From Andeanibacterium fulvum (GTDB taxonomy: Bacteria; Pseudomonadota; Alphaproteobacteria; Sphingomonadales; Sphingomonadaceae): a stretch of DNA of 64,000 nt. This document shows, piece by piece, positions 8,385 through 17,366 of the stretch; the stretch's first letter is position 1; every line of letters starts with the position of its first letter. The notes under the pieces were generated by a model. The model was given only the letters and a program-made list of their open reading frames with translations, ran no database searches and was not told the origin of the DNA. The position numbers were made by a program, and so were the translations under genes. The DNA lies in assembly GCF_037154085.1 (NCBI RefSeq), contig NZ_JBANRM010000001.1, positions 372,001 through 436,000 of the forward strand, given 5' to 3'.

Positions 8385-10204
8385 TTTGCTTCGCCGATTG
8401 CGCAACGGATCGCAGTCCAAAGCTGCTCAATCTGGGCCCATTGCGCTATTGCGGCAGCGTCCCGCTCGTCCTCCGAAGCCTGGGCCAATTCTGCACCGAG
8501 AGCCTTCAAGGTATCTTCGAGACGCTCTGCCCGCGTCTCAAATTCACTGGGGTTACGCGCCCATGCAGCTAGAACCTCCTCAATGGCCAAGGGCAGAGCA
8601 TCGCCTGAACCGGCGAAACCGGACCCTGCCCAGCGCCTATGGCCAGTCCACGTTGTTCCCTCTGCACCAACTATCCCTTCAAGCTGCGCACGAACCCAAG
8701 CACTGGCACCGGCGATGCCGATGTAAGCTGCGGTGGCAGCTCGATCACGTGCTTCCGCATCGTGTTCGGGGAACGAAACGGACTGCGCCCACGTGCGAGG
8801 CGGGCAGTCATTCTGCAGGCGCTCAGCGCGGAAGCAGACTAGAACAGTTTCAAGTTTCAGGGGTAGCCCACCTGGTACGAGCAATACCGATCTTTGGCCA
8901 GGTTCCCAACTTGTGACCGCATCCGGCCTCGTCAGCAGCCAAGTCTGGAGTCGATGTTCCGAGAGAAACTGATCAAAGGAGGTGTGACTGTTGAGTGTCA
9001 ACCCTCCACTGCCCCGGACGATTTCCAAACTAGCCCCAACAATGGTCCTGATAGCATCATCAAGCTCTCGCTCCGCCGCACGCTGCTTTTCTGCGTTAGC
9101 ATCAAGTTCAATATTCTCGAGCTTAAAGGGCGCAGCATCCTCGATGTACGAAATGAGTGCTTTCGAAACTTCAGGTGGAATGTCGAGCTCAAACAACACC
9201 TCGGCATTTGGGCCGTCCATTCCGCGCTTGGTGAGATTTGCACTTCCGATCCAAAGTCGGTTCGTGTTGCCCTTCTGTCGCAGAAGCAATTTCGCGTGAA
9301 TGCCAGCAGGATCGGCTTCTGAAACATCGTCAATGTCTGTGGATGCGTCCGAAGCCTCGACTGATATCGGAACATCGAAGGTCGGCGGCCGATCAACCAA
9401 TAGCAAAATGTCAGATCGGGCCCGCAGCTTGATCGCGGAATCGGTGGTCGTCAGTAATGAGTTTTGCGTAGAGCCTACGAACGCGGAGCAGCACGCATCA
9501 TCAACGAATGGACTAATCGCCACCGTGCGCGTTGCGCCTCGTAAGCCAGTGATGAATGGCTTCAACTCACCTGCTCTGCGCCATTGGATGCCTTGAAGTT
9601 TTACGTCCTTAGGTGCGTTCCATCGAACCGACCGCAACTCGTCTTTAAAGTCTGCGATCCAGCCAATGGGGGATAATAGATCTTCTGCCATCGAAGCGAT
9701 GGACGAAGCGATGCTCGGAGATCGAGAACTACGTGCACCCCCAGCCCGGCCGACCAACAATAATCCTGCCTCTCTATCTTGACCACCAGTCAGGTTGCGA
9801 CTGCCAAGCCAGAGCCTCCATGTTACGAGCTTTTTGGGCCCCAAATAGCGGATGAGTGCGAGTTTTGGGTGGTAAGACGCCCCACGCGGGGGTTGAACCG
9901 GGTGAAGACGGCGGTCTAGCATGTGAAGGACGCCGAAATGGCGCACGGCAGGCTTCAACCGATCCGCTTGAAAGACGATGTCAATGCGCGGCGCTACGTC
10001 ATTCAACGCGTCAACGAAGCTGAGCGGACCGGCTTCAAGCTCCTGCTCACCTGCCCGGCTCAGCGACAAGATTAAAGCTGCAACAGCAACTAAATCGAGC
10101 GAGTAAGTTGCAAAAGCCCCGCGATCGAGCGTTTGGTCACCCGTTGGACGCAGCCCCTCGAACACGGAATATGCCGCTTCGCGTTCAAAACCAGACGCTG
10201 TCAT
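8381..10204 (-). CDS. Phospholipase D-like nuclease (two HKD motifs)
   Basis: Predicted 607 aa from the ATG at 10204, which overlaps the stop of the preceding gene as ATGA. Two HKD half-sites are visible: SYHPKLALIR with downstream GSRNLTGG (about 111-140), and GIHAKLLLR with GSANLTKRG (about 300-330). This is the arrangement of a monomeric PLD-fold phosphodiesterase or nuclease. The C-terminal ~250 residues are helical and unrecognised, ending in an acidic coiled-coil-like stretch. PLD proteins beside helicases occur in several DNA-restriction-type defence systems. It lies between the DUF6361-like and helicase genes, with 4-base overlaps on both sides, so stoichiometric co-synthesis is likely. 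A lipase role is unlikely, because there is no signal peptide or membrane segment. Confidence 0.88.
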   Translation of the reverse strand: MTASGFEREAAYSVFEGLRPTGDQTLDRGAFATYSLDLVAVAALILSLSRAGEQELEAGPLSFVDALNDVAPRIDIVFQADRLKPAVRHFGVLHMLDRRLHPVQPPRGASYHPKLALIRYLGPKKLVTWRLWLGSRNLTGGQDREAGLLLVGRAGGARSSRSPSIASSIASMAEDLLSPIGWIADFKDELRSVRWNAPKDVKLQGIQWRRAGELKPFITGLRGATRTVAISPFVDDACCSAFVGSTQNSLLTTTDSAIKLRARSDILLLVDRPPTFDVPISVEASDASTDIDDVSEADPAGIHAKLLLRQKGNTNRLWIGSANLTKRGMDGPNAEVLFELDIPPEVSKALISYIEDAAPFKLENIELDANAEKQRAAERELDDAIRTIVGASLEIVRGSGGLTLNSHTSFDQFLSEHRLQTWLLTRPDAVTSWEPGQRSVLLVPGGLPLKLETVLVCFRAERLQNDCPPRTWAQSVSFPEHDAEARDRAATAAYIGIAGASAWVRAQLEGIVGAEGTTWTGHRRWAGSGFAGSGDALPLAIEEVLAAWARNPSEFETRAERLEDTLKALGAELAQASEDERDAAAIAQWAQIEQLWTAIRCAIGEAK

Positions 10205-11418
10205 CTTGCCCCCAGTTGATCGAGAAAGCCTGTAATCCGATCCCATCGATACGATAATGGGACTGGCTCGCGCGGCCACCAGTTCGCCCGCCTGTCGCCG
10301 CCACTTCGAGCGAGCAAGGCTCGCCCCGGCTTTTGGGCCTCCTCTCTCGACCTATAAACATCTTCGAGCACCGAAATTTCGCCCGCACCCTTAGACAACC
10401 AAGCCTGGGTTGCCTCGATCAGCGGAATCAGCTTGCTTGCCTCAGGGACATCCACGAGGAGTCCTAGCCGATCTAGTTTGACAGCCTGTTCGCCATGCTG
10501 CTGGACAGCATCATCAAGCCATCTGCGCATCGTGGTATTTGCATCTGCACTAGCGTCCTTCATTCTTTGGACGAGCGCAGTATGAATCGCTCGAGAAATC
10601 GCCGCCAATGATCCCGCACATGCTGCTCGGCGAAGACTAACCTTTTCGTCTTCGTCGCACAGTGAGAGCACCGAAGGGCTGGTAATTGACGTGGGCGTAG
10701 CGCCTCCACGTTCAGCAAGCCGATATAGAAGTGAACGGCGTCCAAGCGCATCTCGCGGAACCGCCCAGGCACGGATAATGCGCCCCGCCTCGTCGTTTTC
10801 TTTGTCCAGATCGAATGTAAGCGGTTCAGACTGGTTGCGCCAACGCGATGGCACGGGCGGCGGATCAGAGAAGATGGACTTTGCCTGATCGGGGTCGACC
10901 TCAGGACGTCCATGCTTCCCGGTTAGATCCGGCCAACGGCTATGCAGCTCGCCTCGGCCTGGCGCGTCTCTGCCAACCGATAGTGGCCGAACGATCCCCC
11001 AAGTGCGCATTGCATTCCAGTAGACGGCGCTTGGCTTTACTACGGGAGAGCGACCCACCCGAAGCACGCGCCCGCCGATGATTCCATTTCCATCGTCGTT
11101 ACCATAGTGGCGAAGCAGTTTGTGGCCGGTTCGGTCCTCAATGCGATCCAACTCCGACTTCTGAAATGCCTCTCCAGCAAACCGCTGCTGTAACTCGAGG
11201 TAACTCCAGCAGACAAACCAGATGTATCGCAATTTCGTGTGCTGCACCGATGTCCCGGGGAAAAACCGATCGGCATAGCCAAAATGGATCACGCCAAAGC
11301 CTAGTTCATCTCGGGTACCGTCAGGACCAAACTCCGCCAAGGCGAGTTCAGCTGTCCTGCGTTCCTTTTGCGATAGCCATACCCAACCAAGTTGTGGTTC
11401 CAACGTCCCCCACTCCAA
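10201..11418 (-). CDS. DUF6361-like protein
   Basis: Predicted 405 aa. The N-terminal part (W-V-W-L-S near 13, T-R-D-E-L-G-F-G near 35, then an FPGTS motif and an aromatic segment with RYIWFVCWSYLEL near 65-75) matches my memory of the DUF6361 family, which is often found next to PLD and helicase genes. No enzymatic motif can be named. The middle (about 110-200) is rich in Trp, Pro and Arg, and the C-terminal third looks helical. It follows the AddA-like gene by 22 bases and overlaps the PLD gene by 4. It may be the adaptor or sensor of the helicase-PLD complex; that role is inferred from position only. Confidence 0.75.
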   Translation of the reverse strand: MEWGTLEPQLGWVWLSQKERRTAELALAEFGPDGTRDELGFGVIHFGYADRFFPGTSVQHTKLRYIWFVCWSYLELQQRFAGEAFQKSELDRIEDRTGHKLLRHYGNDDGNGIIGGRVLRVGRSPVVKPSAVYWNAMRTWGIVRPLSVGRDAPGRGELHSRWPDLTGKHGRPEVDPDQAKSIFSDPPPVPSRWRNQSEPLTFDLDKENDEAGRIIRAWAVPRDALGRRSLLYRLAERGGATPTSITSPSVLSLCDEDEKVSLRRAACAGSLAAISRAIHTALVQRMKDASADANTTMRRWLDDAVQQHGEQAVKLDRLGLLVDVPEASKLIPLIEATQAWLSKGAGEISVLEDVYRSREEAQKPGRALLARSGGDRRANWWPREPVPLSYRWDRITGFLDQLGAR

Positions 11419-11440
11419 TTCGCGTTAACAAGCCCGGACT

Positions 11441-14400
11441 TCAGAATCCACGACCGACCGTCAATTCACCAGTCTCTGTCCAGAACACGGCCGCCCCATG
11501 CACAACCTTGCCTCCCCTTTGGCTGACGGCGTCGATGTAGGCTGCTAGCTGTGGCCAATAGCTTTCGAAGCGGGCTGCGTGGTCAGCAATCGGGCCACTC
11601 TTATGGTCAACAATCATGAACCCATCCGTCCCCTCCGCGATAAGATCGACAATGATGCTCTGACGTCCTCCATCTGGCAGTGCGATGTCGATTGGCTGTT
11701 CGATATGCAGGCGCGGATAGCCAAGCTCCGTGAGGATCTGACAAAGTGCTTGAGCCTGTTGTCCGAGAAGCTCGACCTCAGCGCCGGATACTCGGCAATG
11801 CTGGCTTACCCTGCCCCGCAGATCGGGTCGGCATAGCAGGATCCGCAATGCCTCGTGGACTGCAGTTCCCTTATCCGTTGCCTGTGCGAGATCCGATCCG
11901 GTGAGCCGCACACCCGCTGAAATCGGCCGGGTCTCAATTTGCGAAGGCAGCGGCCGAGTGGTGGCGATTGTCTGGGAGGGACTGATGACCGGGGTAAGCT
12001 GGCCGATAGCTCGCCTTTCAATGGCAAACCTGGGTTCGCGGTCACTGCTCGCCAACCAGACTGTGCCTTCCATATCGAACGATGCCGGGATCTCCTTGTC
12101 ACAGACAGTCATGCGCGACGGGAAGTTCGCCGAACCGACAGTGATCTGATTGCCCTGCAATTTGATGCCACAGGCGTCGTTCAAAAGACGGCGTGCCGTA
12201 ATCGGCAAGGGCGGCTCGACCTTCTCGTCGTCCTGCGGCCATTCGATGATCAGGCGATCACGCGCACGGGTCAGAGCGACGTAAAGCAATCGGCGCGCTG
12301 TTTCTTCACTCTCGGGATAGAGCTCATGGAGAAAGCGGGCCGTCGCCTCTGGCGCAGCAAAATCAGGAGCATAGGCAAGTGTCGCCTGTTCGATCACATG
12401 ATCGAGGTCGTCGAATCCAGGAAACTTTGTGCTGAATGTCCCAGCACGAGGATCAAGCTTGTGGTCCAGACCGCAGACAACCACGACCGGCCACTCCCGC
12501 CCCTTCGAGGCGTGCCAGGTTACAATCTCGATGCCATCGGCCTCCGCGCCAGCGGGATTCGGACGGAGATCCTCACCCTTCAAGCCGACCTTGTTCTCGA
12601 GCCACCCAAGGAAAACGTTGGCACTCTGGCCATAGAAACCTGAGGCTTCGCGCATATCCCGGTGTGCATCCAAGAATGCCGCCGCTTCAGCCTCGAAGCG
12701 AAGAAGGTCCGCTCTCATTTGGGCGGGATCGTCAAGCCGGTCACACCAGTCTCGCAGCCCGGCAACCTGGATCACCTGATGGACCAGTCTGTCCACCGGC
12801 GTCGCAAGCGAGTCAGGCCAAAGTCCTTGCAATGCCATGAGTTCTGGTGTCGCAATCCGACCGTCGCAGGCCAGAGCGCCAAGAGCATCGCCGAGCGGCG
12901 TTGCGCCCGGGCCGAGCGTTGCCGTGCAGATCGCTGCATGGTTGTCTGCCGGATCCACGGCGAAGCGAAGCGCGAAGCATGCTGCCTGAACGATCTTGCT
13001 TTGCCACCAGCCTCCTTCCGCAACGCGGACCGGCAAGCCCAGGGCCCGCAGCGCGGCCGCATAGCTCGCGCAGTGGCTGTGCGTCGGGCACAGGATGGCA
13101 ACGTCCCGGGGCTCCAGATCGCGCAAGGCCTTGGAATGCCTGTCGACGATGGTCACCCGATCATCCGTCAGCAGGGACAGGAGACGATCAGCGATGAAAT
13201 GCTGGGGCTTTCCGCCGGAGCGGGCACCGCGCTTGTTGGCCAGCTCGATGACCTCCAGAGCAGTGTCGTGTCCCGAGGCATTCTGCGCGGCAAGCGCCGT
13301 ATAGTCCTCACCGAAGAGGCACGGCCCCAGTGCGTTCACAAAATCCATGATGCGCGGATCAGAGCGCCAGTTCCGGTAGAGCGGGCTGGTTTCAAATTGC
13401 TGTGTAAGGGCGACAGTCAGTCGCGGATCCGCGCCCTGGAAGCCCATGATCGCCTGCTTGGTGTCGCCAACGATCAATGCGCGTTTGGCCTTGCGGGCCA
13501 GCGCCCACAGAAAGGTGAACTGGATCGGGTTGGTGTCCTGGAACTCGTCGACAATGACGCAGTCGACCTCGTCCATGATGGCGCCAAGCACGGCGGGCTT
13601 TTCATCGAGTATCCGCGCAGCGTTGGTCACCATGTCGCTAAAGTCGATGACGCCGAGCTCGCGCTTTCGGGTCTCGTAGTCCGTCATCGCCGACTGTGCG
13701 CCTTCGACGAGAGCGCGCGCATGCGAAACCGCATCCTCGAGCGGTCCGGGGTGAAAAACCAGGTTGTCAGCCGCCAGCATGACCGCAGATGCAAGATCGT
13801 CGTAGCCGTCAGGGGTCGGACTGCCGCGCATCGACAGACGCAGGCCCCGCAGCTTCTGCCACAGCCGCCAGTCTGTACCGCCGGATGCGAGCAGCTGCTG
13901 AGCCTGCTTCAGAGCGCGGAAGTTCTCGCGGAATGCTGTCTTGGCGGTGGCACTACCAGCATCGTCAGCGAGCGAGCGAGGAAAGGCCTGAAGCAAGGCA
14001 TCGACAGTCTTCTGGAGCGCTGCAGCCAAAGCCTCAGATTTGCCGATAGGTGCACCGTATCCGGTCCGGATGGATGCCTCGACAAAGTCGGCCATCGCCG
14101 GATCGCTGCCTCGCGGACCGAGCGTTCGCAGCAAGGCGATGACGCCGAGCAACTTCTTGCGGAAGCTGTCCTCTGCGGTTTCGTCCGAGGAGAAGCTTCC
14201 TTGATAGCCAAGGGCGGCGAGGTTTCGGGAAAGCTCGCTCAATGCAGGATTTTCTTCGATCGAGCGACGGATCAGCAAGTCCTGCTCGTCTTCAGCGATC
14301 AGACGCTGCTGCGGAGATGAACCCGATGCGAAGGCGTGCTCGATCAGCAATCGGCGCCCCAGCCCGTGAATGGTGGAGACATAAGCTCTCTCGACAGCCA

Positions 14401-14602
14401 GCGCTGCCGACAGATTGCTGTCCGCAATCAGAGCGCCCCGGATCCGCTGCCGCAACTCCCCGGCGGCGGCTTCTGTGAAGGTGACGGCGAGGATCTTCTC
14501 TGGGCGAACCTTGCCGTCCCTGACCCATTGGGTGAGGGTTTCCTGGATATGGTGCGTTTTGCCAGCCCCGGCGCCTGCGGGCACAATCGAAAGTTCAGTC
14601 AT
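11441..14602 (-). CDS. AddA-like UvrD helicase with RecB-type nuclease domain
   Basis: Predicted 1053 aa. Superfamily 1 helicase motifs: Walker A AGAGAGKTH near residue 10, AVTFTEAAAGELRQR near 40-55, Walker B VIVDEFQDTNP near 350, WHASKGREWP near 685, and LLYVALTRARDRLII near 785. The C-terminal domain has PD-(D/E)XK nuclease landmarks: GTAVHEAL (about 910), IIVDLI (about 984), IVDHKSG (about 1000) and PQLAAY (about 1018). AddA-type enzymes unwind and degrade DNA ends together with AddB. The start overlaps the end of the AddB-like gene by 8 bases. The pair sits in an island under a WYL regulator and is probably an accessory paralogue rather than the housekeeping recombination complex. Both activities look intact. 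Confidence 0.9.
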   Translation of the reverse strand: MTELSIVPAGAGAGKTHHIQETLTQWVRDGKVRPEKILAVTFTEAAAGELRQRIRGALIADSNLSAALAVERAYVSTIHGLGRRLLIEHAFASGSSPQQRLIAEDEQDLLIRRSIEENPALSELSRNLAALGYQGSFSSDETAEDSFRKKLLGVIALLRTLGPRGSDPAMADFVEASIRTGYGAPIGKSEALAAALQKTVDALLQAFPRSLADDAGSATAKTAFRENFRALKQAQQLLASGGTDWRLWQKLRGLRLSMRGSPTPDGYDDLASAVMLAADNLVFHPGPLEDAVSHARALVEGAQSAMTDYETRKRELGVIDFSDMVTNAARILDEKPAVLGAIMDEVDCVIVDEFQDTNPIQFTFLWALARKAKRALIVGDTKQAIMGFQGADPRLTVALTQQFETSPLYRNWRSDPRIMDFVNALGPCLFGEDYTALAAQNASGHDTALEVIELANKRGARSGGKPQHFIADRLLSLLTDDRVTIVDRHSKALRDLEPRDVAILCPTHSHCASYAAALRALGLPVRVAEGGWWQSKIVQAACFALRFAVDPADNHAAICTATLGPGATPLGDALGALACDGRIATPELMALQGLWPDSLATPVDRLVHQVIQVAGLRDWCDRLDDPAQMRADLLRFEAEAAAFLDAHRDMREASGFYGQSANVFLGWLENKVGLKGEDLRPNPAGAEADGIEIVTWHASKGREWPVVVVCGLDHKLDPRAGTFSTKFPGFDDLDHVIEQATLAYAPDFAAPEATARFLHELYPESEETARRLLYVALTRARDRLIIEWPQDDEKVEPPLPITARRLLNDACGIKLQGNQITVGSANFPSRMTVCDKEIPASFDMEGTVWLASSDREPRFAIERRAIGQLTPVISPSQTIATTRPLPSQIETRPISAGVRLTGSDLAQATDKGTAVHEALRILLCRPDLRGRVSQHCRVSGAEVELLGQQAQALCQILTELGYPRLHIEQPIDIALPDGGRQSIIVDLIAEGTDGFMIVDHKSGPIADHAARFESYWPQLAAYIDAVSQRGGKVVHGAAVFWTETGELTVGRGF

Positions 14603-17309
14603 CGAGTTCGTCCGGGAGGATTACAGAAGGAGCGGTATCGTCACGCATGAATGCGGTGATCAACGGACTGTCTTCGAGAGCGTAAGTGCCAAGTGCGGCG
14701 GCTTTCTGGAAGAATTTGGCGTCTGCCGTGGTGTTCGTTTCGAGCCGGCCAGCCTTGAGGGCGTCGAATCTCGCCGAAATCAGAGCAAGTGCATTCACGG
14801 CGATGTCACCTGCGACGAGTTCGACATCAGTGCTGTCAAACACCTCGATGCCATTGAGAAGGACGTTGCCGTCGTTGAGCGTGTGATAGGCAACCGCCGG
14901 CTGTTTGGACCAGCCGTTCAAGGTCTCGCCAATGCGAACGACAGCTTCGTGGCTGCGCTCATCGATCCGAACGGTCATGCGCCGATAGAGATCGACCTGG
15001 AGGTCCCAGCCCTTCTGCAAGCGCTGTCTGCGGGTTCCGGAGCTGCTCTTCTTGTAATCGACGACAATCGGCTGCCCATCGGGAAGGCGAAGCAGGCAAT
15101 CCGCTTTGCCATGTACGGGATGGTCAAACAGAGTTCCGGAGAGCCAGAATTCGTTGCCCACGATCTCGGCGTCGAGGGATTTCAGTACCATCGACCAGTG
15201 CTTGGCGGACTTGGTGATTTCCGCCTCCAGCGTGTTGCGTTCGACAGCCCAGGCCGACGTCTGCAGGAACGGCGCAATTGCACGAATGCGTTCCAGAAGA
15301 AGCTCGGGCACCTTTTCTTCGATCACTTCGTCGGACGGGTGGTCCTTGCCCGGCGGGAAGAGGCGTTCGAATACCTCGTGGGCGAGAGAGCCGCGCAGCA
15401 TGACGTCAAGCGCTTCCGGCTGCCAAGAGACGTGCTCGGCGCCGAGTTCAGCCAGGACCCAGGCCAGCGGGCTGATGAGGAGCTTTTCAAGCCGGCTCGG
15501 GCTCTGCGCTCTCGGGGTGCCATCATCCTTCTTGCGCAGGCTCAGGAGATCGAGATCAAACTCATAGTGCGTTGGCACTTCGACGGGCTCGAGGGGGTCG
15601 AGCACTGGCCGCGGCTTCCAGGCCACCAGCCTGTCCCAAATCGTACCTTCACTATGCGTGAGCGGTACGACCAAAGATTCAGGATCATCTATGCCGGTGA
15701 TGAGCCGGGAGATGAGTGGCAAACTTGACGAGGCGGAGAGAAAGCTGCCGCTGCGATCGCGTTCTGACAGGAGGAATATGACCTGGTCACTTGCGGCTCC
15801 AATCTGCCGCGCGAAAAGGTCGAGCGATGCATCGAGCTGCTTGGCCTGGGACGGGAGCTGCAAGCCGATCGTATTTGAGATCGCCTCAACCTCGCTGTCG
15901 AGGAAGAACGGATTCCCCGAAGGCGGGGGCGGATAGGCACCGTCGTTGAAGCCGAGGATGAGAAGTTTGCGAAACTGCCGCTTAGGCATTTCATGCGCCA
16001 ACATGACCGAGATACCGCCCAGGTAGTAAGGTCCACGTGGGCAAGGCGGTGCCTGGTATGCTGCGGCCAATTGGATCGCCTTTTCAAGTTCCGCTTCGGC
16101 GGCATCATTGGCGTTGCCGAGGGCGGCCAAAAGGCGCGAAGCTAGCTGCTTCGCCTCAGCGACGTCGGACGCAAGCAACTCGTCCTCACTGAGCAATCGC
16201 AGGAAGGAACGGATTTGCTCCTTGAGCTGACCGTTCGTCGTAGGTGACGCTGACCGGATCAGCGAGAAGAGCGCAGCCTGCTTTCCGTTCAAGTCTTGCA
16301 CCAACATCGGCTGAAAATCGCCGGCCATGACCGCATTTGCCAAGGCCGATCCAACATCCGGGGACCAGCACAGAACGGGGGAACAGTATAGCGAGGCGAG
16401 CGCCATGGCGGGGGCAGGCCGCCGCCTGCACTGCAGGAAATGCAGGAGCGCTTCACTCCCAACATTTCTTCGATCCGGCGCAGCAGGAAGCGATGATGCC
16501 GTAAGGCCCGCATTCGCGAAGGCTTCCGACAGGTAATGCGTATACTCCGGCCCCGATGGCAGGATGATGCCGATCTCGCTCGCCGACAAAGTTCGATCCT
16601 CGGCAAGCCAGCGCTGGATGATGGCGGCGGCGGCTTCGCATTCCGTGAGTGCATCGCGGACGGAACAAACCGCGAGGCTGTCGTCCATGGGTACCGTTGG
16701 CGCCGACGGATCAAGCAGATGCCTTTGGACATGCCCGGCGAGGATCGATTCAGGCGCTCGGCACGTCTTGGGGGCCGAGACCAGGCGGACGTAATCAATA
16801 TCGCCCTCGTCCAGCTTGCCGTGGTGACTTTCGAGATGCTCGAGCACAGCGCGCTCGAGAGATGTCAGCTGGGTGCTATTCCGATCCCAGATCACCTGAA
16901 GCGACTGCAACGCATCGCCTGCCTCACAGGCGAGGAATGCCTTCAATATCGCCAATTCGGACGGAACGATTGCTGGATTACCAAACCAAAGATCCCGTAG
17001 CGCCTCGATATGGGTGCGCGCCCTCCCGCCAGTTGCCAGGGCGGCGGTCGCAATGGATCCAGGCTCGAGGTCCCGCGTGGCCATCATCAGATGGCGCAAC
17101 ATTACGGCAACAGCCGTGGCTGTCTGTTCGGGGGCGACAGTAAAACTCTCCGCCCATGGGGCATCCTTACTCTGCGCTTCAAGAACCTCGCGCAGCGGCA
17201 TCTCGGCACAATGAGGCAAGGCATAGAGGCTCGCCAGGAGCTGCGGACTGAGCGGCATGCAGCTCGCAAATGGCGCGTGGCCGATCCGCAGATGGCAGTT
17301 CTCAAACAT
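14595..17309 (-). CDS. AddB-like PD-(D/E)XK exonuclease subunit
   Basis: Predicted 904 aa. No Walker A is seen at the N terminus, so the helicase-like part appears degenerate. The C-terminal ~250 residues carry a RecB-family nuclease: an HEVFERLF helix (about 650), KADCLLRL with VVDYKKSS (about 735-755), and a QVDLYRRM motif (about 775). The four-cysteine iron-sulphur cluster typical of AddB is not evident. It is the first gene after the WYL regulator, with a 57-bp gap, and has its own dyad at 17368-17386. It should partner the AddA-like protein. Being shorter than usual AddB and lacking the Fe-S cysteines suggests a specialised defence variant. The start at 17309 has only a weak ribosome site; Met at 17258 is an alternative. 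Confidence 0.85.
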   Translation of the reverse strand: MFENCHLRIGHAPFASCMPLSPQLLASLYALPHCAEMPLREVLEAQSKDAPWAESFTVAPEQTATAVAVMLRHLMMATRDLEPGSIATAALATGGRARTHIEALRDLWFGNPAIVPSELAILKAFLACEAGDALQSLQVIWDRNSTQLTSLERAVLEHLESHHGKLDEGDIDYVRLVSAPKTCRAPESILAGHVQRHLLDPSAPTVPMDDSLAVCSVRDALTECEAAAAIIQRWLAEDRTLSASEIGIILPSGPEYTHYLSEAFANAGLTASSLPAAPDRRNVGSEALLHFLQCRRRPAPAMALASLYCSPVLCWSPDVGSALANAVMAGDFQPMLVQDLNGKQAALFSLIRSASPTTNGQLKEQIRSFLRLLSEDELLASDVAEAKQLASRLLAALGNANDAAEAELEKAIQLAAAYQAPPCPRGPYYLGGISVMLAHEMPKRQFRKLLILGFNDGAYPPPPSGNPFFLDSEVEAISNTIGLQLPSQAKQLDASLDLFARQIGAASDQVIFLLSERDRSGSFLSASSSLPLISRLITGIDDPESLVVPLTHSEGTIWDRLVAWKPRPVLDPLEPVEVPTHYEFDLDLLSLRKKDDGTPRAQSPSRLEKLLISPLAWVLAELGAEHVSWQPEALDVMLRGSLAHEVFERLFPPGKDHPSDEVIEEKVPELLLERIRAIAPFLQTSAWAVERNTLEAEITKSAKHWSMVLKSLDAEIVGNEFWLSGTLFDHPVHGKADCLLRLPDGQPIVVDYKKSSSGTRRQRLQKGWDLQVDLYRRMTVRIDERSHEAVVRIGETLNGWSKQPAVAYHTLNDGNVLLNGIEVFDSTDVELVAGDIAVNALALISARFDALKAGRLETNTTADAKFFQKAAALGTYALEDSPLITAFMRDDTAPSVILPDELDD

Positions 17310-17366
17310 TCAAACTAATCCCCCGACGACTGTCACACCGCGCCCAACACGCTCTCTGCCCATCAG

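Noticed and set aside
5400..11418. DISARM system
   Set aside because: PLD and helicase genes are present, but no DUF1998 (DrmB) protein, methyltransferase or DrmE was recognised.
12662..14320. 552-aa open frame antisense to the AddA-like gene
   Set aside because: It lies wholly opposite a gene with clear helicase and nuclease motifs and shows no domain pattern of its own.
11441..17309. Housekeeping AddAB recombination complex
   Set aside because: The proteins are short and divergent and lie in an accessory operon with defence-type genes, so a chromosomal role is unlikely.
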